Below are positions 7,715-16,925 of a stretch of DNA of 64,000 bases, in pieces (the stretch's first letter is position 1; each line of letters opens with the position of its first letter). The notes below the pieces were generated by a model. It did not search any database. It was not told the DNA's origin and saw nothing but the letters and a program-made list of their open reading frames with translations. A program made the translations under genes and the position numbers. The DNA comes from JANXQG01 sp964615095 (lineage in GTDB: Bacteria > Planctomycetota > Planctomycetia > Pirellulales > Thermoguttaceae), in assembly GCA_964615095.1 (NCBI GenBank), contig CAZTPX010000020.1, positions 1-64,000 on the forward strand, given 5' to 3'.

Positions 7715-9190
7715 TTAGTGTTCAAAGCCGCGTTCCTGCAAAATGAGGCGGGTTTTCCGCTCGTGCAACCCGCGTTCCAGCCCGACAAAATACTCGTGCG
7801 GATTCACAAATCGCTTGATCCCGCCGGGGAAAGCCGCAAGTTGCTCGGCGGCGCGGCAGCGAATCGACAACAACTCGGGCGGGTCGTATACCCGCCGGCC
7901 GCCGCGAAATACGGGTACCAGCAGGTCCTCGGCCGCGGACCCGTCGGGCACGGTCTTCCGCCGCGTCATGTCCAGAGCATCGACAATCGTGATGCGGCCG
8001 TCGCACCGCGCGTTTTCGTCGATGATGGCGTCGGCCAACGGCGTACCGGCAGAGGAGGAAAAGCGGCGGATCTGCAAAATGCCCGGCGTGGAGACCTTGG
8101 CGGTCTGCTCGGAAAGCTTGACCTTGTACTGCCAGGGCTCGCCCAGACGGCGGACGGCCGAGAGCTTGTAAACGCCGCCCAGGGCCGGATCGTCACTGCC
8201 CGTGACCAGGCGAGTGCCGACGCCCCAGATGTTGATCTTGGCGTGTTGATCCTTCAGCGTCTCGATAATCCGCTCGTCCAGGTCGTTGGAGGCCACGATC
8301 GCCGCCTGGGGAAAGCCAGCTTCGTCGAGGATCTGCCGGGCCTCGACGCTCAGCGAGGCGAGGTCGCCGGAATCGAGGCGGATGCCGATCATCTCATGCC
8401 CTTGCTTGCGCAGTTCCCGGCCGACTGTCACCGCATTCCGCACGCCTTGCAGCGTGTCGTAGGTGTCGACCAGAAAAAGGCAGTTGTTGGGCATCACGCG
8501 GGCGTACTCGCGAAAGGCCGTCAGTTCGTCGTCGTGGCACATAACCCAACTGTGGGCGTGCGTGCCACCGACCGGAATGCCGAAAAGCTGGCCGGCCAGC
8601 ACGTTCGAAGTGGCATGGCAGCCGCCGATGTAGGCTGCCCGGCTGGCCGATAGGGCGCCGTCGATGCCCTGCGCCCGCCGCAAGCCGAATTCCAGCACCG
8701 GCTCGCCGTGGGCCGCCAGCACCAGCCGCGAGGCCTTGGTGGCGATCAGCGTCTGGAAGTTGATGATGTTCAGCAGCGCGGTCTCCAACAACTGGGCTTG
8801 CAGGAGTGGTCCGCGGACCCGCACCAGCGGTTCCTGAGGAAAGACCACCGTGCCTTCCGGCACGGCGTCGATGTCGCAGGCCGGTTCGAGCGCGCAAAGG
8901 GAATCGAGGAACGCCGGCTCGAAGAGCGGCTTGCCGTCGTTGCCCCTGAGTCCGGCCAAGTAGGCCGCGTCGCCGGCCGTGAAGCGCGAGTTCTCCAGGT
9001 AATCGATCGCCGTGGCCAGGCCCGCCGCGACCGTGAATCCGCCGCGAAAAGGGCTGCGCCGAAAGATCAAATGAAAGACGGCCTCGCGGTCCGGCGGCCC
9101 GGCCTTCCAATAGCCGTAGGCCATCGTCAATTCGTACAGGTCGGTCAGCAGGGCCAGCGAGGGGCGGTAGAGGGAATTCAGGATGCTCAT
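7715..9190 (-). CDS. pncB: Nicotinate phosphoribosyltransferase
   Basis: 491 aa. It makes nicotinate mononucleotide from nicotinate and PRPP in the NAD salvage (Preiss-Handler) pathway, in the cytoplasm. Motifs seen: LLTDLYELTMAYGYWKAG at the N-terminus; EFGLRRAQGIDGALSASRAA; GTHAHSWVM with the conserved His; LVDTYDTLQGV; GIRLDSGDLASLSVEAR; and ASNDLDERII. The start at 9190 is supported by those N-terminal family residues and by the ATGA overlap with the upstream gene (9187-9190). That overlap makes an operon with the zinc-ribbon protein likely. Length is normal for the bacterial long form. Confidence 0.93.
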   Translation of the reverse strand: MSILNSLYRPSLALLTDLYELTMAYGYWKAGPPDREAVFHLIFRRSPFRGGFTVAAGLATAIDYLENSRFTAGDAAYLAGLRGNDGKPLFEPAFLDSLCALEPACDIDAVPEGTVVFPQEPLVRVRGPLLQAQLLETALLNIINFQTLIATKASRLVLAAHGEPVLEFGLRRAQGIDGALSASRAAYIGGCHATSNVLAGQLFGIPVGGTHAHSWVMCHDDELTAFREYARVMPNNCLFLVDTYDTLQGVRNAVTVGRELRKQGHEMIGIRLDSGDLASLSVEARQILDEAGFPQAAIVASNDLDERIIETLKDQHAKINIWGVGTRLVTGSDDPALGGVYKLSAVRRLGEPWQYKVKLSEQTAKVSTPGILQIRRFSSSAGTPLADAIIDENARCDGRITIVDALDMTRRKTVPDGSAAEDLLVPVFRGGRRVYDPPELLSIRCRAAEQLAAFPGGIKRFVNPHEYFVGLERGLHERKTRLILQERGFEH

Positions 9191-9870
9191 CCGTCCGTCG
9201 TCAGCCATTCGTAGGTCCAGAGCGGGTTGCCACACATCGTACATTGCTCGCCGTTCTCCAAGAGCTTGCCGCGACAGCGACAACAGTCCCGGATCGATGG
9301 CAAGATCTCGATCTCCTCGTGGCGCAACTGCATGGCGTCAACTGACTTTCCGAAGGCCAGCGCGGCGACAATCTGCGAGGCCAGCGGGACCAGCCGCAGC
9401 AGGATTAAGGGGGCATGGCTGGCCTCGGGCTGGGTTGCCGCCAGGATGTTGCTGAACGCCCGCCGCTGATCCTCGGCGGATTTTTCCGCATAATAACTCA
9501 TGCGGCGGGCGGCTGGGCTGTTCTTATCGACTGGCCCTATGCGAAGCTCTGAGAGCCAATCGCGGAACCACTTCTCATCGGCGGCGTAGCCCTTGGCATG
9601 CACCGTGCCGGCCACTACGACGATCTGGTAGATTTCGATCTCCCGCTTGGTCGTTCGCTCGGACTTCTCTTCGGAGAGGGGGGAAATCATCGAATCCATG
9701 CCCAGGCGGCGTTCCACGTCGGCATGCACGCGAGCGTAGAGCGAATCGCGAAGCAAGGTTAGTCCCCCGCTAATACTCTCGATAATTCTCAATCCATCGC
9801 TGCGGCCCTCATGGCGGTCGAACTCCTCGGCCGCCGCCGAACAACGGCTGAGCAGATCCTGGGCGTTCAT
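9187..9870 (-). CDS. Hypothetical protein with C-terminal zinc ribbon
   Basis: 227 aa from the ATG at 9870; AAAGG lies 7 nt upstream, and upstream alternatives lack such a site. The middle is helical and unfamiliar (ERLGMDSM region, REIEIYQIVVVAGTVHAKGY, EKWFRDWLSELRIGPVDKN). The end has two CxxC pairs (CCRCRGKLLENGEQCTMCG), a zinc-ribbon layout. It is translationally coupled to pncB by a 4-nt overlap. No catalytic motif is visible. It may be a nucleic-acid- or protein-binding partner; the function is not assigned. Confidence 0.7.
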   Translation of the reverse strand: MNAQDLLSRCSAAAEEFDRHEGRSDGLRIIESISGGLTLLRDSLYARVHADVERRLGMDSMISPLSEEKSERTTKREIEIYQIVVVAGTVHAKGYAADEKWFRDWLSELRIGPVDKNSPAARRMSYYAEKSAEDQRRAFSNILAATQPEASHAPLILLRLVPLASQIVAALAFGKSVDAMQLRHEEIEILPSIRDCCRCRGKLLENGEQCTMCGNPLWTYEWLTTDG

Positions 9871-9969
9871 GAACATACCTTTCGAAAAGGAACGGCAAGA
9901 GAGGACGGCCAGGGGATTATCGCCTGACTCAATAACCATTCTACGCGCCGAGCGGCAAGATTCCAGCGA

Positions 9970-10938
9970 CTAGGCCTGGCGTACCGCCGGGCGGCGGAGC
10001 AGGCAACGCGATATTCCCAACATCACGGCGGCTGCTGCCAGCAGGACCAAGGAACCAGGCTCTGGGGCCGGATACGTCGTCATTCTTTGCGAAGCCGTGT
10101 CCTCTTGACAAATGGGGGCCGTCTCAGGATCTTCGCCATGAATTCTGGCCTCGATCCAGTCGCTAAAGGCGGAAACCCGCGTGTGCCCCGAAAAAGTGCC
10201 GAATAGCGCATGCGGCATGCCGTAATCCGACCCGACAAAAGAGTTGATCCCGGCAAGGTAAGTCCCCGTCGACGTCGTGATGAACAGTCCACCGCCGCTA
10301 TCGCCCGGAGCAATCAAGCCTTCCAAGGGTAGGGCATGCGCATAGCCCAAGGGAGCCGCGCCGGGTGGCAACGGTTTGTCAAAATCAGCCACCAGCAGCC
10401 GCTTGTTTTCGATCTCGCTGATCACGTTCTGGGCAGCCCGCTTCTGGCCGTCGATCGCCAACTCACTTAAATCAGCAGCGCCCGTCTTGCCAAAACCAAC
10501 AACCGTATCGGTCTTGTGCAATTCCTGCGAACCGGTGTAAATCAGCGCCGGCTTGATGTTATCAACTGGTTTGACGAGATGCACAAGGCTGATGTCGTAG
10601 CCGGACCAAAGATTGCCATTCCAATTCGGGTAGACGATCTTGCGATCAACGTCGTAGGTTTGCCCGCCGATCGAGAAGGAGAGTGTTTGGGCCTTGTCGA
10701 CCACGTGGGCAGCCGTGAGCACCCATTCCGGCGCGACAAGTGTGCCGGAGGCCACGAAATCGGCATTGGGCGTCGTGCCCTGAAACCGCCCCACGCTGTC
10801 ATAAGCCGTGCTGCTCCCCAGGGAACGGTAGAGCGAATCGTCCTCTCCGTCGCGCGTAACAATCGCGCAAGCAGGGCCGGTGGCCATGCTCGCCAAGGCG
10901 AGAAGAATCGCCGCGATTATTAAGGTTTGACGCTGCAC
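9970..10938 (-). CDS. Trypsin-like serine protease with PEP-CTERM sorting signal
   Basis: About 322 aa if it starts at the GTG at 10938, which places a good signal peptide (QRQTLIIAAILLALASMATG, then ACA) at the very N-terminus. A GTG at 11016 is in frame but adds an unlikely 26-residue leader. The chymotrypsin-fold triad is visible: LTAAHVV (His), YDISLVHLV (Asp) and GLIAPGDSGGGLF (Ser). The C-terminus, PAPEPGSLVLLAAAAVMLG followed by an Arg-rich tail, is a PEP-CTERM signal normally processed by exosortase. No exosortase gene is in the window. Likely an exported, possibly surface-released peptidase of S1 type. It appears to be a single-gene unit. Confidence 0.85.
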   Translation of the reverse strand: MQRQTLIIAAILLALASMATGPACAIVTRDGEDDSLYRSLGSSTAYDSVGRFQGTTPNADFVASGTLVAPEWVLTAAHVVDKAQTLSFSIGGQTYDVDRKIVYPNWNGNLWSGYDISLVHLVKPVDNIKPALIYTGSQELHKTDTVVGFGKTGAADLSELAIDGQKRAAQNVISEIENKRLLVADFDKPLPPGAAPLGYAHALPLEGLIAPGDSGGGLFITTSTGTYLAGINSFVGSDYGMPHALFGTFSGHTRVSAFSDWIEARIHGEDPETAPICQEDTASQRMTTYPAPEPGSLVLLAAAAVMLGISRCLLRRPAVRQA

Positions 10939-11274
10939 TTTAGCACTTCCAAGGAGGTTTCCCAACGGAAGGATGTCTGCCGACGCAGTTGAACTTTGCG
11001 CGGTTTGAACTGACACGACCCATACTAACCCGAAGCGTAAGCGAGGGAACGACTTGCCGTCCTCGCTTACGCTTCGGGTTAGTATCAGTCACAACCGCGA
11101 GCAACAAAACAGTTAGAGACCGCGCGAAATTTCCTCTCCACAAAGGTGGGGGATATCGCATGGTTTCCAGCCACTATCTCCCTGTCAACCTATCACAGGT
11201 CGAAACCAATGTCAACGATTTTATTCGATAAATCGGGAGAACGGCAAAGTTCTACGTAGGTTCGATAATTCGGC
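10939..11274. other. Intergenic region with hairpin repeat C
   Basis: No gene is seen apart from the possible longer protease start. The region holds the perfect hairpin at 11022-11085 and AT-richer DNA up to the end of the YhaN-like gene. Confidence 0.6.
11022..11085. repeat. Perfect 25-nt inverted repeat (family C)
   Basis: Arms 11022-11046 (ATACTAACCCGAAGCGTAAG then CGAGG) and 11061-11085 are exact reverse complements around a 14-nt loop. A second, shorter copy is at 15903-15949. The core CCGAAGCGTAAGCGAGG is a hairpin word I recognise as widely dispersed in planctomycete genomes. Confidence 0.9.
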
Positions 11275-14200
11275 CTACTCCTCCTCCCAAATCTCGCCCA
11301 GCGGGTCGTCAAACTGCGGCTCAGGGGCTTCCCAGGGGGGTTCTTCCGTGGCCACCGCCGATTGAATCTGTTGAACGGCCGTTTCCCGCACTTCTGGCGG
11401 TTTTTCTTCTTCCGATAGCCGCGATTTGCCCGACTTTCGCGGCGTGGGGGCCGGCCGGAGCGGTTTTTTCGGCTTTTCCTTGGAACCATCGTCAAAAACC
11501 AGCGGGGCCGGATTCTGCTGAGAATTGTCGGGCAATTCGTTGACAGGTGCCTTCAAGCCGCGGAACAGCGTGGCGATGTGCTCGTGGCAGGTGAAAACGA
11601 GTATCTGATGCCCCTTTGCGGAAAAATCGCCGATCACTTGGGCGGCCGCCTTGGCCCGTTCCATGTCAAAATTCACGAGCACATCGTCGAGAATCAGTGG
11701 CAGCGCGGCACCGCGGCGGGCAAAATAGGCCGCCAGCGACAAACGGAGGCTCAAAAACAGTTGCTCTCTGGCCCCCCGACTGAGAATTTCGACAGGCAGG
11801 GAATGCCCCTGCATGTCTTCCACGCGCAGGACCCGCTCGCCCACGGGTGTCCAAACGCGGCGGTAGTGGCCTTGGGTCATCTGCTTGAAGTAGCCCGAGG
11901 CCTCTTGCAGCGTTTCCGGCTGGCGGTCTGTTTCATACGATCTCCGGATCGCCTCCAGGATCTGGCCGGTGACCGCCAGCACCTGCCAGCGGCCGATCGC
12001 TTCGTCCATTCGCTGTTGCAGCGTGGCCCGATCGAGTAGCCGGGCGGCCAGTTGGCGGTCGTCGGCAAGGCTTTTCATCTGCGCGTTAAGCTGTCCGCGT
12101 TTTTCTATCCTCTGGTGGATCTCCTTCTCGATGCGTGCCAGCCGGGCACGGAGGTCTTCTCGGCTGGAATCGAGATGCGCAGCGGCCGGCCCCTCGATGT
12201 GTTGACTCAAATCGGCCTGCGAGGCCCGCGTGCCGATCGTTGCCGCCAGATCGCCCGCGATCTGCTCGTGTTCGTGGCGGAGGTTTTCGATGCGGGCAGC
12301 CTCAGCCGCCAGGCGCTGCAGATGCTCTTCGCTCTCCGCCCCGAACTGCCGCAACAACTGCTTGCGGCGCGATTGTAAACGGGCGATGGCCTCCTCGCCT
12401 TTGGTACGCGCGTGGCGAAGCTTGCGCAAGCGGCGGCGAATGACCTCGCGGCGGGCGATCCGCGCCTCTTGCGAGGTGAGCATTTCAGAAAGCTCCAGCA
12501 CCTTTTCCATGGGCTGCTGCGACTCGACCTTGACGCCGCAATCGGCCACCAGTTGGGCGACCCGGCTATGCAGCATGTCGCGCTCGCGACGGCGCTGGGC
12601 GAGCTCCTCGTCCAAGAGCGAAAGGCGAGATTGCATGTCGCGTATGTGACCGGCCAGGCGTGCCACCTGGCGGACGTTCCGCGGGGAGAAATTCTTCGGC
12701 AGGCCGGCCTTTTCCAGGCCCTCGTGCCAGGCCCTGCGGGCGACGCGCAGGTCTTCGTCGGCCTGTTCCGCGCGGCTCGCGGTGGCGTCGGCGTCCTGCC
12801 GCGCCGCCGCATGCCGGGAATCCAAAGGCGCCAAATCTTCCAAGGCCGCCAATTCCTGCTCGGCCGCGGCCAGACGGCTGGCCATCGGGCCGCCGCCGCG
12901 GGGTAGCTGGTCGTCCAGCACCGTCCGCTCGTCCTTGGTCTGCTTGATCTGCATTTGCAGCAGCCGCAACTGCTCCTGTCCTTCTTCCAACCGCTGATCG
13001 TTGGAACGCTGCATGGCGAACTGCCCGAGCACCGCCCCCACGGCGATCAATAGCCCAATGGCTGCCATCGTCCAGAAGCCCAGGCCGGACCAGGATGGGA
13101 AGACCAGCAGACCCAGGGCGAGGATCAGGATCCCCACCACGAAAATCACCGCCAGGAGGATGACCGTGTTGACCGCGGGCACCTGCTTTTCCATCAGCGC
13201 TTGGGCCTGCTCCTGCAGCTCCTTTTCATTCCGCGACATCTGCTCCAGCCGCTCGTCAAGCTGCATGCGGCGGCGAAGCTGGTTGACCAGGTTGCCGGCC
13301 TGCTCGGTGGCCGAGGTGAGATCGGTGGCTTGCCGCTCGTTCAGGGCCGCCGTCACCTGTGCCTGAACGCCGGCCGCCGCCTGCTGGGCGTCCTCCGCCT
13401 CGCGCTGGAACGACCGGCATTTTTTGAGACATTCCTGCACGCGGTGGCCAGGTTGGCGAAGCTTAGTCAGGGCCTGCGGCGAGAAATGCGGCAAGCGATC
13501 GGGCTTGGCCGGTTTGCCCAGCCCCATCTTCTCGTACTCGGCAAACATCGTGGCATTCAGGTCGTCGCGCTGCTTCTCCCGCTCCGCAATCTGGCTCTCC
13601 AACGCCCGCAGCCAAGGCTCCTGCTCCAGCGTGGCCGTGATGCGGGCGCCGTGCCGCCCCAAGGCCTCGTTGACGTTCAACGCTTCCGCCTCGCGGAGCA
13701 ACGACTGGCGATGCCGGTGCAGACGCTCGATGCCGGCTTGACGCTTCTTGGCCCGCTCTTTCACCGTCTCCAGGCGCTCGAGGGCGTCGGCCGGAACGGC
13801 GATTTGCGGCCCCAACGACGATAATTCCTCGCCCAACGCGCGATGTCGCCGCCAGCGGTCGCGGACGGCCACAGCCAGGTCGCGGAGGTCGAGTTGCTGC
13901 CGCAGCTCGCCCTGTTCTTTTTCCAACTGCGACAACTCGCGCTCGATCCCATCGCGATCGCCTGCCATGCGAGCGTAGCCGTGGGCGTGCGACTGCTGCT
14001 CTTCGATCTGCCGGCGAATCTGCTCCCGCTGCTGCATCAGTTGCGTGAGTTGGCACGGACCACCGTGTGGGTCGAGAATGTGGGTCCGCGTCGCTTCCAG
14101 GTCCCGGGCAACCTCGACCAGCGAGACCCGGTCCAAGCCGGCAGTGATGTTATAAAGGACGTCGGCTGCTTGCGTGTCGCTCAGCGTGGCCAGCTCTTGC

Positions 14201-14604
14201 ATCTCGCTGAGACTGACGGCGAAGACGTTGTTGAACGTGGTCTCGTCGATATTGGCCAGCAGAGTCTGCACGAATTGCTCGTTCTGCCGGGCGCCGTCGG
14301 CGGCAGTGATCAGCGTTTCGTCCAGCCGCGGATTGCCGTCGGGCGATGCATAACGGGCGATCTGAAACTGCCCACCCGCGCCGGCCACTTCCAACCAGCC
14401 GCCCGCCCGGCCGCCGTGTATCGGCGGCAGATAGCGGCGGCGACCGGCGGAAAAGCCGTACAGCGCCGAGCGGACGAAGTGCAAGAGCGTCGACTTGCCC
14501 GCCTCGTTGGGACCGTAGACCACGTTCAGGCTCTCGCACATCCGCTGGAACTTCAGTCCGCTCCAGACGCCGAAGCCTTCAATCTCCAGGGCAAGAAGTT
14601 TCAT
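11275..14604 (-). CDS. YhaN-like / SbcC-like AAA ATPase with membrane segments
   Basis: 1109 aa, starting at MKLLALEIEGFGVWSGLKF. The 4-nt ATGA overlap with the upstream gene (14601-14604) fixes the start. Walker A is VVYGPNEAGKSTLLHFVRSA near residue 35. Two long coiled coils flank a central hydrophobic pair (VNTVILLAVIFVVGILILAL and WTMAAIGLLIAVGAVLG, near residues 480-530). The C-terminal half holds the ABC-type signature LSRGAREQLFLSLRLSL and Walker B LPLILDDVLVNFD. This is the YhaN architecture, a relative of SbcC/Rad50 with a membrane hairpin. A Pro/Lys/Glu-rich tail of about 100 residues follows. It should form a complex with the YhaO-like protein encoded just upstream, perhaps in DNA-end processing near the membrane. 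Confidence 0.88.
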   Translation of the reverse strand: MKLLALEIEGFGVWSGLKFQRMCESLNVVYGPNEAGKSTLLHFVRSALYGFSAGRRRYLPPIHGGRAGGWLEVAGAGGQFQIARYASPDGNPRLDETLITAADGARQNEQFVQTLLANIDETTFNNVFAVSLSEMQELATLSDTQAADVLYNITAGLDRVSLVEVARDLEATRTHILDPHGGPCQLTQLMQQREQIRRQIEEQQSHAHGYARMAGDRDGIERELSQLEKEQGELRQQLDLRDLAVAVRDRWRRHRALGEELSSLGPQIAVPADALERLETVKERAKKRQAGIERLHRHRQSLLREAEALNVNEALGRHGARITATLEQEPWLRALESQIAEREKQRDDLNATMFAEYEKMGLGKPAKPDRLPHFSPQALTKLRQPGHRVQECLKKCRSFQREAEDAQQAAAGVQAQVTAALNERQATDLTSATEQAGNLVNQLRRRMQLDERLEQMSRNEKELQEQAQALMEKQVPAVNTVILLAVIFVVGILILALGLLVFPSWSGLGFWTMAAIGLLIAVGAVLGQFAMQRSNDQRLEEGQEQLRLLQMQIKQTKDERTVLDDQLPRGGGPMASRLAAAEQELAALEDLAPLDSRHAAARQDADATASRAEQADEDLRVARRAWHEGLEKAGLPKNFSPRNVRQVARLAGHIRDMQSRLSLLDEELAQRRRERDMLHSRVAQLVADCGVKVESQQPMEKVLELSEMLTSQEARIARREVIRRRLRKLRHARTKGEEAIARLQSRRKQLLRQFGAESEEHLQRLAAEAARIENLRHEHEQIAGDLAATIGTRASQADLSQHIEGPAAAHLDSSREDLRARLARIEKEIHQRIEKRGQLNAQMKSLADDRQLAARLLDRATLQQRMDEAIGRWQVLAVTGQILEAIRRSYETDRQPETLQEASGYFKQMTQGHYRRVWTPVGERVLRVEDMQGHSLPVEILSRGAREQLFLSLRLSLAAYFARRGAALPLILDDVLVNFDMERAKAAAQVIGDFSAKGHQILVFTCHEHIATLFRGLKAPVNELPDNSQQNPAPLVFDDGSKEKPKKPLRPAPTPRKSGKSRLSEEEKPPEVRETAVQQIQSAVATEEPPWEAPEPQFDDPLGEIWEEE

Positions 14605-15827
14605 GGGACCGCCGTTTCTCCGCCCAAGAGTTCTATGGCCAACAGGGCCGCTTCGTGCAGGACCCGCTGCCGCGACGCGTCGTCGGCCACGGCTACTGCC
14701 TGCGCGAACGGCCCTGCCGCCTGTTGGTCCGCCAAAAGCGACTCCAGGTTCAACGGTTGTCGGGGATCGGCCTCCAACTCCCGCAAGGCGCGGAGGAAGT
14801 CGCCGAGGATCGTCTCCTGCTCGTAGAGCGCGGCCGGCAGGACGCTTTGCGCCTCGAGTTCGATGCCGACTGTCCAGATCACAGGCGAGGACAAGCCGTG
14901 TTCGATCCGCAGCCATTCCAGCAATTCCCCGCGGAGCTTGCCGCGGCGCAGTTCCGCCAGCAGCGGCCCGCTGCCGCCGAGCGTCCAGGTAACCAAGAGG
15001 TCGGTCTTCGATGCTTGGGCGAGGCTGTGGATCCGTTGGGCAAACATGGCTTCCAGGCCCTCACGCCGCGTGGACGGATCGATTAGGAGCGATTCCTTCA
15101 GCCACTCCATAGCGTTGGTGGCAATGAACGTTGTGCGCGCACGGCCCTGGTCATCGACGCTCACCAACGTGCAACCGCGCGTACCCGCTTCAGCGGGATT
15201 GCGGCCCTGGGGCGTGCCGGGGTAATGGGCGATTCCGGGCAAAGTGAATAGCGTGGTTTGCTCCGGCCGTCCGCCCAGCGCCCAGTAATGAATGCCTTGG
15301 GCCTGCAAAGCGGCCGGCTCCACTTCGCCGCACACCACGCCGATCGTACACAACCCCGCCGCGTCGGGCAAGAACTCCGCGGGGTGCAAGGCCCTGGGCC
15401 CGCGACTGGTTCCCACAATCCGCACTAGCGGCGAGCCGTCGAGTTGGTGTAGGAAGTCAGTCACGCGGTCCTTGGCGAAAACGCGAACGTTTTCCGGCAG
15501 AGGAAAGGCACCAGGCCAGGCCTCCGGCGGATCGATTTCGCCGCCCGCCCAATAAACGCCGATGCCCGCCTCGGCCATGCGCTGGAACTGCTCGCCCAAG
15601 AATGCCGTTCCTCGCGGCCCGCTGAGTTCGGGCTGTAAGACATTGCCGGCCAGAAGAATGAAGGCGACCCTTTCCGCGAGGGCCGTATCAAACACCCGCC
15701 GGGCGGCCGCGTAGGGTGCGTCCAGCAGCGCGTCGCGCAGGTGGTCTGGCACTTCCGACAATCCGCGGGGCACCGCATCTAGGCGGAAATCGCTTGTGTG
15801 CAGGAAGCGAAATGATCGGTTCGACAT
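14601..15827 (-). CDS. YhaO-like calcineurin-fold phosphoesterase, active site degenerate
   Basis: 408 aa. The fold and layout match YhaO/SbcD-type nucleases, with N-terminal FRFLHTSDFRLD and FILLAGNVL and a capping C-terminal region. The metal ligands expected of an active enzyme are altered: D-x-H reads DFR (residues 13-15), GD reads GN (61-62), GNH reads GGE (95-97), and the late G-x-H pair reads LGGRPE. The neighbours and the 4-nt overlap with the YhaN-like ATPase gene show it belongs to that two-gene system. It is probably a structural or DNA-binding subunit rather than a nuclease, unless metals bind in another way. Confidence 0.75.
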   Translation of the reverse strand: MSNRSFRFLHTSDFRLDAVPRGLSEVPDHLRDALLDAPYAAARRVFDTALAERVAFILLAGNVLQPELSGPRGTAFLGEQFQRMAEAGIGVYWAGGEIDPPEAWPGAFPLPENVRVFAKDRVTDFLHQLDGSPLVRIVGTSRGPRALHPAEFLPDAAGLCTIGVVCGEVEPAALQAQGIHYWALGGRPEQTTLFTLPGIAHYPGTPQGRNPAEAGTRGCTLVSVDDQGRARTTFIATNAMEWLKESLLIDPSTRREGLEAMFAQRIHSLAQASKTDLLVTWTLGGSGPLLAELRRGKLRGELLEWLRIEHGLSSPVIWTVGIELEAQSVLPAALYEQETILGDFLRALRELEADPRQPLNLESLLADQQAAGPFAQAVAVADDASRQRVLHEAALLAIELLGGETAVP

Positions 15828-15902
15828 GGCTGCTGTGCAACGTGCTTAAATTGGTAGCCGGGAATGTGCCGGAATATTCCCAGGCAATGACGTTGATCAA
15901 TC

Positions 15903-15949
15903 GTAACCCCAGGCGTAAGCGAGGATACCTCGCTTACGCTTCGGGTTAC
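15903..15949. repeat. Hairpin repeat, family C, short copy
   Basis: Arms 15903-15924 and 15928-15949 (right arm CCTCGCTTACGCTTCGGGTT) pair with two mismatches around a 3-nt loop. It shares the core of the repeat at 11022-11085. It lies upstream of the YhaO-like gene and downstream of the metallopeptidase promoter side. Confidence 0.85.
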
Positions 15950-16057
15950 CATAAGGTGTTTTCATGCCGCCGGCATATTCCCCTGCATTTTACCCAAGTT
16001 TCCGCAATGCAAGAACAGGGGTTTTGGGAAAAATGGCAGAAAACGGGAAACGGCACC

Positions 16058-16489
16058 CTACTCGTACCCCAGTTCCCGCAGGTCGTCTTCCGTCAGGCCG
16101 TGGTGGTGGCCCAATTCGTGCAAGATGGTAATGCGGATTTCTTCCCGCAGGCGGCGATTGTTGATCCGGCCGTGTCGATCGGCCGCAGCCGTGAGGATAC
16201 CCTCGCGGTAAATCGTTACCACGTCGGGCAGCGTGCCGGAATGCTCGATACTGCGGTGCGTGAGCGGAATGCCCGTGTAAAGACCGCACAGATCGTCGAT
16301 ATACTCGACGCCGCGGTCGATCATCACCTCTTCTGAGGGGTAGTCTTCGACGTGCAGCGGTACGCGATCCAGCAACTTGTGGATCTGGGGGGGCAGTTCG
16401 GCCAGGACTTTATCGACCTGATCGTCGAAGCGTTGGCGGTCGCGGAGATGCATGGGCAGCGGCGTGGCACGTGGATACGGAACGGACAT
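16058..16489 (-). CDS. Small zinc metallopeptidase (minimal MMP-like, DUF1025 type)
   Basis: 143 aa, starting MSVPYPRATPLPMHLRDRQ. The C-terminal motif TILHELGHHHGLTEDDL is the HExxH zinc site with a third His two residues further on, typical of the minimal zincin (DUF1025/metallopeptidase family). DVVTIYREGIL and EEIRI also fit the family. No signal peptide is seen, so it is probably cytoplasmic. A longer open frame upstream runs through repeat D and is rejected. Physiological substrate unknown. Confidence 0.88.
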   Translation of the reverse strand: MSVPYPRATPLPMHLRDRQRFDDQVDKVLAELPPQIHKLLDRVPLHVEDYPSEEVMIDRGVEYIDDLCGLYTGIPLTHRSIEHSGTLPDVVTIYREGILTAAADRHGRINNRRLREEIRITILHELGHHHGLTEDDLRELGYE

Positions 16490-16505
16490 CCGCCTCGACG
16501 GTGCC

Positions 16506-16612
16506 TTAAGGACTGACGCAGAAATAAATGTCGCCTTTCGCTCCGCGAAAGTAGCGCAACTTTCGCGGAGCGAAAGGCGACAATACGACAGTAGTTGATT
16601 CGCCGGTCCTAA
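16506..16612. repeat. 107-nt element with perfect hairpin and short terminal inverted repeats (family D)
   Basis: Outer ends TTAAGGAC (16506) and GGTCCTAA (to 16612) are inverted repeats. Inside, arms 16530-16552 (GTCGCCTTTCGCTCCGCGAA) and 16559-16581 pair perfectly over loop AGCGCA. A copy of the same length is at 40005-40111. The shape suggests a small non-autonomous mobile or REP-like element. Confidence 0.85.
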
Positions 16613-16643
16613 CCGACAAACCCGTTCCGGCCGGCGGTGAATT

Positions 16644-16925
16644 CTACGAGGCGACCAGTTCGTAGTCGACGACCTGAGTGGTGTTGCGGGCGAAATCGAA
16701 GCCCGCCTCCCGCAGGGCGGCGTCGAATTCGTCGCGTGGCACCCGCTGGTCGACAAGCGAAACTAATCCCCAGAAGACGGTACAGCCGGTCTTGACGTGC
16801 AAGCCCATGCCGACCTGCCGTACCTGGAGCCGCGGATTGAGCCGAGCCATCAAGTGTTTGAAGGCCAAAAATTCGTGATCATCCCGCACGGAAAAGGCTT
16901 GCGGAACCTGGATCGTCGTCTCCAT
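16644..16925 (-). CDS. Small conserved-looking protein of unknown function
   Basis: 93 aa. The start at 16925 has a strong ribosome binding site, GGGAGG, 8 nt upstream. The sequence is soluble, mixed alpha/beta and without recognised motifs: VPQAFSVRDDHEFLAFKHLM, VGMGLHVKTGCTVFWGLVSL, DEFDAALREAGFDF. It lies between repeat D and a divergent gene and appears monocistronic. I do not recognise the family. Confidence 0.65.
   Translation of the reverse strand: METTIQVPQAFSVRDDHEFLAFKHLMARLNPRLQVRQVGMGLHVKTGCTVFWGLVSLVDQRVPRDEFDAALREAGFDFARNTTQVVDYELVAS

Noticed and set aside
10940..11161. Small minus-strand frame through hairpin C
   Set aside because: The peptide is encoded by the repeat; such frames arise wherever this repeat occurs.
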